Assembly: GCF_018320785.1 (NCBI RefSeq)
Contig: NC_054876.1
Coordinates: 8,248,707-8,312,706, forward strand
Origin: Cheilinus undulatus
Lineage: Eukaryota > Chordata > Actinopteri > Labriformes > Labridae
Direction of reading: 5' to 3'
Length of the DNA stretch: 64,000 nucleotides
Shown: positions 56,795 to 64,000 of the stretch, one piece after another
Numbering within the stretch: position 1 is the first letter of the stretch
How the letters are laid out: every line of letters begins with the position of its first letter
Made by a program: the position numbers and the translations under genes
The notes under the pieces: model-generated
Database searches by the model: none
The model's input: the letters and a program-made list of their open reading frames with translations, nothing else
What the model was told of the DNA's origin: nothing

Positions 56795-57950
56795 GTTAAA
56801 AAGCTGTTTTTTACACTAGAAATAAACTGGTTTATAGCCTTTTTCATAAAACCAAACGTGTCTCATAAGCTATATATGATTTATGATATTTTGGAAAAAC
56901 CTCACTGCGGACTGATTGGCCCGTCTCATTTTATTGACAGATAGCTTGACAGGCAGAGGTTATGTTTCTGTCAACCAGAATGCTAGCTAGCCTGCTGACA
57001 GGAAGTTGTGCTCAGTGGGCGGGCCATTAGGTTGATCCAAAGTTTGGTCAATATGGAAGTTGCCTTGGATTGGCTTACAAAGCAGTTTGAGTCCACCTAT
57101 TGTAAGCAGACAGCTGACGTCACACAGGGTTCGTCTAATTCTTTCTACAGTCTATGGGTTTTCCAGATGAGGCGGGAGGGACAGTGGCGTCCCCTTGCCA
57201 GAAAGTGACAGTCCCACAGTCCCGCAGCACTGCTGCCTCATAGCGACATTTTGAGGTGGAGGATTTTTTCCCCTCCAGAGTCCTCTGAAGCAGGCTGTAG
57301 TGTGGTGGTGGACCGTGGTGGTCCTGAGCACTACCTGTTTGGGCCGTTGGCTCCAGCACTGGCGTTACTAAAGCTGGAGCTCTAAGAGTTGAAGAGGTGC
57401 AGATGCAGTGGTCACTGAATGCTAAAGATGGTTATAGGCGGTAGCATTCGACCTTTTTATAACATTTGTGAGGTTTCTACATCACATAAGCCCCGCCTTT
57501 TCAGAACTGATGTGTTTTATCCACAGACTGTAGAAAGAATTGGACAAACCCCGTGTGAAATCAGCCGTCTGCTTACAAAAGGTGGACTCACACAGCTCTT
57601 GAAGTCAGTCTGCGGAGGCTTCCATATTGAAATCACTGTCTCAACCGAACTTCGGATCAACCTAACGGCCCGCCCACTAAACGCGACTTCCTGTCAGCTA
57701 GCTAGCATTCTGGTTGACAGAAACGTAGCCTCTGCCTGTCAAGCTATCTGTCAATAAAATGAGACGGGCCAATCAGTCCGCAGTGAGGTTTTTCCAAAAT
57801 ATCATCTAAACTATTGTGGTGCAAAAAAATTCCCCCCCGGTACAGTGAGAGCACGATAAGACACTAGCTAATGAGACACGTTTGGTATTTCGAACCAGGC
57901 TGTAAACCAGTTTATTTCTAGTGTAAAAACGGGCTGTTTAACAGGTGTAT
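56795..57950. mobile_element. Large foldback element, arms of about 360 bp
   Basis: The arm 56795-57156 is mirrored by 57521-57950: for example CACTGCGGACTGATTGGCCC and TAGGTTGATCC on the left against GGGCCAATCAGTCCGCAGTG and GGATCAACCTA on the right. The right arm has about 65 extra bases near 57805-57870. The central part (57176-57488) is unique. The 112-codon frame 57419-57757 runs through the right arm and is a by-product. Outer limits are fuzzy and no target duplication was resolved. Confidence 0.8.
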
Positions 57951-58790
57951 TGGCTTCATTTTTCAGGACTGGAAGTTGCCACCTGGTTTTATCATAGTTA
58001 AGTCAGATACCAGTGTACAGCTGAAAAAAATGCTCTGCTCTGATGTCAAAATTAGATATTCATATTTACAAAAAAATCAGGATTAGTAGCATAAGAGGCC
58101 AACCAAAAATATCACAGCATAAGGAGAATTTGTTGATTTCTGATCAAAAGGGTCAAAATTTGGGTGGGGAAAAAAAATCCAAATTAAAGAGATTATAAAG
58201 TTTTATATTTACAACATTTCAGAGTTTCAAAAATCAGGAATTTACAAGAAAACAATGTCCAAATTTCAGAGTTTTAAAAGTCTTAATTTTTGACATTAGA
58301 AACTCAAAAATTTCAGTTTTTTTAATCATAATTTAACAACAGTGTAAAGTCAAATATTTACAAGAAACCAAATTGAAAACAAAGGTCAGATTTTGACTTT
58401 TGGTTTTATAATCTCAAAAATTCTAATCCAGGGTTCAGGCACATATACCGCTTTTAAAGTCATAAAAATGTATTTTTTTCTTATAAATTGACTTTTTAAA
58501 CTTGATTTTTGTTCCTCTTTAAATTAGCATTTCCTTTTTCCTAGAGTGGCCCCAATACACTGTTGTAATGGATAGTTTGGACACAGATCTTTAGTCAAGA
58601 ACAAGTCTGTATATGTCTATTATGTTGGGATTTTGTCAGTGAAAACAATTACAAATGATGTGTATTTTTCCAAGTGGGTCCAATGGGGGCTTAGCTTTCT
58701 TAGATGCAAGTAGGGGGACCCTAAGGATTAAAGGTTGGGAACCACCGGGTTAGGGGTTAAGGTAGAAAAAAAAAAAAACCCTATTTACCA

Positions 58791-58953
58791 GAGAACTGTC
58801 ACAATATTACAAGGGTTACGGTAAGAGGTTAGGGTAAATGCTACCTAATGACCAGAGAACTGCCACAATATTACAAGGGTTACGGTAAGAGGTTAGGGTA
58901 AATGCTACCTAATGACCAGAGAACTGCCACAATATTACAAGGGTTACGGTACT
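58791..58953 (+). repeat. 64-bp minisatellite, 2.5 copies
   Basis: The unit starts GAGAACTGCCACAATATTAC and recurs at 58791, 58855 and 58919, almost without change. A single diverged unit (GAGAATTGCCACAATATTAC) is at 56699, just left of the foldback element. Confidence 0.9.
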
Positions 58954-61003
58954 AAACGGTACTATTAAATTATAAGTTAATTAAGGCCCACTAACATAAA
59001 GTGCAACCCAAAAATCCAGTATGGTGCATCCTTAATATAATGGGTTTTTCTTCACTCATTTCTCATTTTTAGCCAAAAATAGAGAAAGTTCAGAGTGATC
59101 AGCAGTAAAAATTATGTTATTTTAAGTCTCTAATCTTTTGCTTTATAATGATGGGCTGTAATCAGTCTAAAAGATCATTCACATCATAATGTAAGAGTCT
59201 TGACATTATTTTCGGTGTGATTTAAAAGTGGATTTTTCCTACAAAAAAAAAAAAAAAAAAATGTACCCAGCATTTTTAATGAACCAGAAATTTTGCCCTA
59301 AACTAACCCATTCCCAAAGGCTCAGAGAGATGTAGTCCTTCATCAGTATCATCAAAATTATCTTAATTAAAGCGAAGAGGGCAAGATCATCCAGAAACTG
59401 TCTATGCTGTCATAAATTTAGGGATTTTTTTAAACTAAGCCTTTTGCAAAAAGATCCAGTAAATGTGGAGGAAGCGGTGTTTATGTAAAGTCTGAAGCAT
59501 GGACGATGACGTGGAACAACACAATGACAGCACTGTTACCAGGGGCTAAGTGCTAATCTGGAGTGGGGAAGAAAACTGAATTCTCAGAGGATGTTTAAGT
59601 AAAAAAGAGGCTTACTGGTGTGGTTCTGCCCTAGTTCTCACCACTACTCTGTGTGTTATTTAGCCGTGTGCATGTGTTTGTGTTTGTGCATGCCTAAGCC
59701 TCAGACCATGCATGTGCGCTCACACGCTGCTCAGCGTGGAGCATCATACTGTAATCCTGCCTGCGTGTGCATGGATCAAACCACATGTGTCATTTTTGCA
59801 CAAAGAGTATGATCAATGCAACATTCTTGAGCAGCCAATGAGGAGCGAGCTCTTGTTACTGGGCAGTTATGTGTTTATTTTTTCCCCCCCTGTTCTTTCG
59901 TGAGGTCGATGTCACGCGTCAAGCCTCATAGACTCTTAGATCAGCGTGAGTCTTTACGACACACCAGGGTCCTGCGGTTGTGATGAACATCAGCACTCTC
60001 ACTGGTTTTGTAGGTCAACCAGTATTGAGCTACGGGTGCAGCCTTGCTCAAAACACATGTACATGTGAGCACAGCTTTTAGTCACAGAGCAAAGGTCAGA
60101 AAGGAAACTCTGTGCACAAAAGTCAAGGAGATTTGCTGAGGTCAGAGCGGGAAAATCTCCATGGATTTCTTTTTAGTGGTGATCTGCAAGTCTGATTTCT
60201 CTCATTTCACTGCACAGAACACCTCAGATCTGCAGCTTTTACTGTGTTGTGCAGTTTGCAGATTGTTTAACCATCATATGTCTGTAAAGGTTGAGGAGTC
60301 AGATGGATGCATCCTTCCATGTAGTATTTTCTAGTATATGCTGCACAATCATTGGACATTTTATCATTATTGCATTTTAAGCTTTCACAGTAAGCACATT
60401 GCAAAAGTCTGAATTCATCACAATTAATTGCAAAAATTAGTTGACACAAATGAGCAATGATTTCTCCCTTAGCATGCTGTCATATGCAGTCAGATGAAAA
60501 TCAAGCTGTCATTTAACTCGCAATTTCTGCAGATTTAGTGGTAAAATACGTTTGTTTTGTCTTGGATTCATATGAATCATGATGACAACAGTAACAAAGC
60601 TAATAATGGTTCCTTATAATGAGTTTATCTTTCTTATTTTATTACTCTAAACTGGCAAAAATGATTGCACATCACATTTTTCCCACACATACAAAAAGGA
60701 CCTTAAGTTCAAAATAATTTAAGATTGGCAATTTTAATTGCCCATAATCAAGCCCTTGATAAACTCACTGCATTTACCCTGAAAAAATACTATATTTTTT
60801 CATATTGCAAAATATATTGCAGAAAGAAAATATATTGCGATGCCCCCTTTTCCAGCTCACTTAGTCCTAGTTTTTGGTTAATACTGTTGGACCACTATAC
60901 CATATTTATTATTGACAGAAGATCACAGGGTAGTCTCATTTGCATGCAGCTCAAAATGAACAAATATAACATCAGACCTTTTTCATAGCGGTGTGGCTGA
61001 ATC
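58954..61003. other. Spacer, no recognised gene
   Basis: Poly-A near 59242-59261. Part of it (59600-60130) is unique and GC-richer, but no exon could be assigned. Confidence 0.3.
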
Positions 61004-61011
61004 CCTTAAAC

Positions 61012-61972
61012 CAGTGTTTCTCAACCTTGGGGCCAGGACCCTCTTGGGGGTCGCAAGACACTGGGAGGGGGTCTCCAAATAACCTAAAAAAACCTAAGAT
61101 TATTTTTAAATTACACTGTTGCCACTTTACACCAATTTTGCCAAATTTTAACCAATTTTCCTTAATCTTTTAAACTTTTTTTTGCCATTTTAAACCCTTT
61201 CCAAAGAAAAGTTGCTGCTTGTTTTTTCCATTTCTAAACCGATTGTTGCCACTTAACCCTAATGTTAACCCATTATTGCCACTATAAACCACTTTTTACG
61301 CCAGTTTTTCCCATTTTAACCAAATTTCACTATCTGATATTCCCATTTTTGCCAGTTTAACCAATTTCTGTCAATATCTGCCTATTTTCTCTTTCTCAGT
61401 TAATACTTTTTTGCCAGTTAATATCAATTTTTCATCCCATTTCACCAAATTTCCACCCATTTTTGTCAATTTAAAGCCTCTCAGTCACTTTTAACTCCCT
61501 TTTACCACTATTTACGCCACTGTAACCCATTTTTGCCATTTTTCTATTATTCTTTGCCATTTTTATCAAATTTTTGCCACTTCTAACCTACTTCTGCTGC
61601 TAAAATCCAATTTCACCACCTTTTCCATTTTCTTTGCCATTATTATCCCATTTTAGCTATTTTAACCCATTTTAATCATTTTTTTTAACAAAAAGGATTT
61701 ACATTTTTAAGAAGGATATTTTTTCTTTGATAAGAGTGGATATTTTTTCAGGTTAAAATATGTATATCACAGCTTAACTTTACAGTTGACCATGATTTTG
61801 CTGACCTACATGGGCCCCTAGTTTGGCTGGGCCCCAGAAAGCTTTCCCATTTATCCCCCTTATCCCCTAATGGGCAGCCTGGTCTGCACATGACTATTCT
61901 TAATTGTGGACGGCTGTGTTCATCCACCTTCAGGTACAGTGGGGCTCCTCGGTCTCTGGCACCTTTATTTTG
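61012..61972 (+). mobile_element. hAT-type element with TTTTGCCA minisatellite (copy E), right tip missing
   Basis: It starts CAGTGTTTCTCAACC and follows copy D through the minisatellite and the CTGCACATGACTATTCTT and CACCTTCAGGT landmarks to CCTTTATTTTG, then stops about 30 bp before the expected end. Preceding octamer CCTTAAAC (61004-61011). Confidence 0.8.
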
Positions 61973-61980
61973 CTTTAAAC

Positions 61981-62504
61981 CAGTGGTTCTCAACTGATGG
62001 GTCGAGACCCAAAAGTGGGTCGCGAAGCTCTTTCAAGTGGGTTGCAAAATGTGTGCCAGAGAAAAAATCCAGTAAAAAAGTAAAAAGTCTATTGTATGGA
62101 AGCCCCAAGGGCACATACATACTAGGTTTTCCTATGATGATGAGTAAATTTCAGTGTCAGTCACAAGATTTCACCTTCTTTATCACTTTTTCTTTGGATA
62201 ACAATCAGGTTTTTCCAAGATATTGATAAAACTCCTTATGAAATTACCAAACTTCTATCCTGTCTTGGAAAAATGGGGTAAAAATAAATGAATGCATTGA
62301 TTTTCTTCTGTCATGATGTTCTTTTAAAAAATGATTATTTTGTCCTGGCTCTTTAATTGATTGTTTATATTCCATTTAGGGTCTAAACTGCCACATTCTT
62401 TATTAGATACATTTGAGTGCTTGAAAATGTTCAAACATTTGGGTCACAATTTCTCTTAGGGTGGTGGTGGTGGGTCCTGATGTCTGACCAGCTGAGAACT
62501 GCTG
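61981..62504 (+). mobile_element. hAT-type MITE directly after copy E
   Basis: Ends CAGTGGTTCTCAACTGATGG and GACCAGCTGAGAACTGCTG are inverted. It is flanked by CTTTAAAC (61973-61980) and CCTTATAA (62505-62512). Inside is AAAAGTGGGTCGCGAAGCTC. No coding frame. Confidence 0.75.
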
Positions 62505-62512
62505 CCTTATAA

Positions 62513-63297
62513 GATCAAATGTCCCACTGGCAGTCATTTACAAAATGTACCTACCTCATGTTATACACCACCAGAAAGCTCAGGTTCTCAGGACTCTGAT
62601 GTAAACCAACCAGGATAAATCCACCACAGCAGCCACAATTCATGCATTTGTCAAGCTACAAATAAGCAGTAATAGAAGTGACAGAGCTCACCATAAGACC
62701 ATAACATTTCATCAGAAACAGTCCACACAATCTGAATAAAGTCAATAATTAGTCCAAATAATGGATTACATCTATAAAGATCCATGGACGTTTTTGTTTT
62801 TTGTCATTACAAATCTGCCCTAAAGGTAATCAGAAGTCTACTGTACTTGCTGTAATAATGTCTTTTTTCCAGACTATTATTACCAGTGCTATGTGGAAAA
62901 ATGTCTGCTAACCTCGATCCTTTTTGGAGTCTCCAGTTTGAAACACCTGGACTTCTCCTCATAAACACAGCTGTTAAATCCTCATTATCTGGTCTGTTGT
63001 TATCATCTTTGTATCTGAACTAGCTAAGGCTTCATGCTCGTTGAGCCTAGTCCTGTTTTCCATCTATGATACCTCCCAGCTACAGTCATCTACAGGCCTC
63101 TGTTTCACAATACAAATTCAGACAGAAAAAAACTTTTTGTTGTTGTTGTTGTTGTTGTATGATTCAATACCAGTGGTGGCTACAGTGAATCTGACAGTTT
63201 GGGGAGCAACTTCAGAGTGTTAGTACCTTAAAGACAACTTTTTGTTCATACTCCAAATGGTTCAAACAAAAAATTCAATTTAATACTGATATTCCTG
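62513..63297. other. Spacer, no recognised gene; short (TTG)n run
   Basis: A (TTG)n microsatellite is at 63137-63157. Nothing else is recognised. Confidence 0.4.

Positions 63298-64000
<703 letters not shown>

Noticed and set aside
57419..57757. A 112-aa + strand frame
   Set aside because: It runs across the centre and right arm of the foldback element; composition is that of the repeat.
57833..57840. G-quadruplex-like C run near 57833
   Set aside because: A single run of C without four separate tracts cannot form one.

Overview
The window reads as nuclear DNA of a ray-finned (teleost) fish. It has vertebrate-type split genes with GT-AG introns, AT-rich introns and spacers, and a dense load of elements typical of teleosts: Tc1-like and hAT-type DNA transposons, TTAA-flanked MITEs, LINE tails and a long GATA/GACA tract. 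The species cannot be told from the sequence. No prokaryotic feature, CRISPR array, tRNA or rRNA gene was seen.

Two protein genes were reconstructed by joining exons, both on the + strand. The first (coding exons between 2826 and 16109) is mitochondrial acetyl-CoA acetyltransferase, acat1. It has 12 coding exons that stay in frame and give 420 aa, with all catalytic motifs present (Cys119, His378, Cys406) and an N-terminal presequence. The second (coding exons between 26106 and 45779, with a probable non-coding first exon near 24500-24658) is a type II transmembrane serine protease of the TMPRSS2 type. It has 13 coding exons giving 498 aa, in the order cytosolic tail, one membrane helix, LDLRA, SRCR, then trypsin-like domain with an intact His302/Asp351/Ser447 triad. 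The two genes share no pathway: one works in mitochondrial ketone and isoleucine metabolism, the other at the cell surface. They are simply neighbours.

Layout: 1-1090 repeat; 1090-2800 spacer and acat1 promoter; 2826-16365 acat1, with a dead Tc1 copy, a 1.27 kb hAT element, a near-perfect 64-bp-stem hairpin and a pair of nested hAT MITEs in its introns; 16366-24480 repeat-rich spacer; 24480-45997 the protease gene, with a LINE fragment, a TTAA-flanked MITE, a 1.2 kb DNA transposon, a hAT element broken by a Tc1 copy, and other repeats in its introns; 45998-64000 a gene-poor stretch holding repeats, a large foldback element, minisatellites, a possible conserved non-coding island and a 0.7 kb GATA/GACA tract that runs off the end.

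No clearly new biological system was found. The most notable non-genic signals are the intronic hairpin in acat1, several nested or back-to-back transposon insertions whose target duplications can still be read, a hAT-type family carrying an internal degenerate TTTTGCCA-like minisatellite, and the GATA/GACA block.
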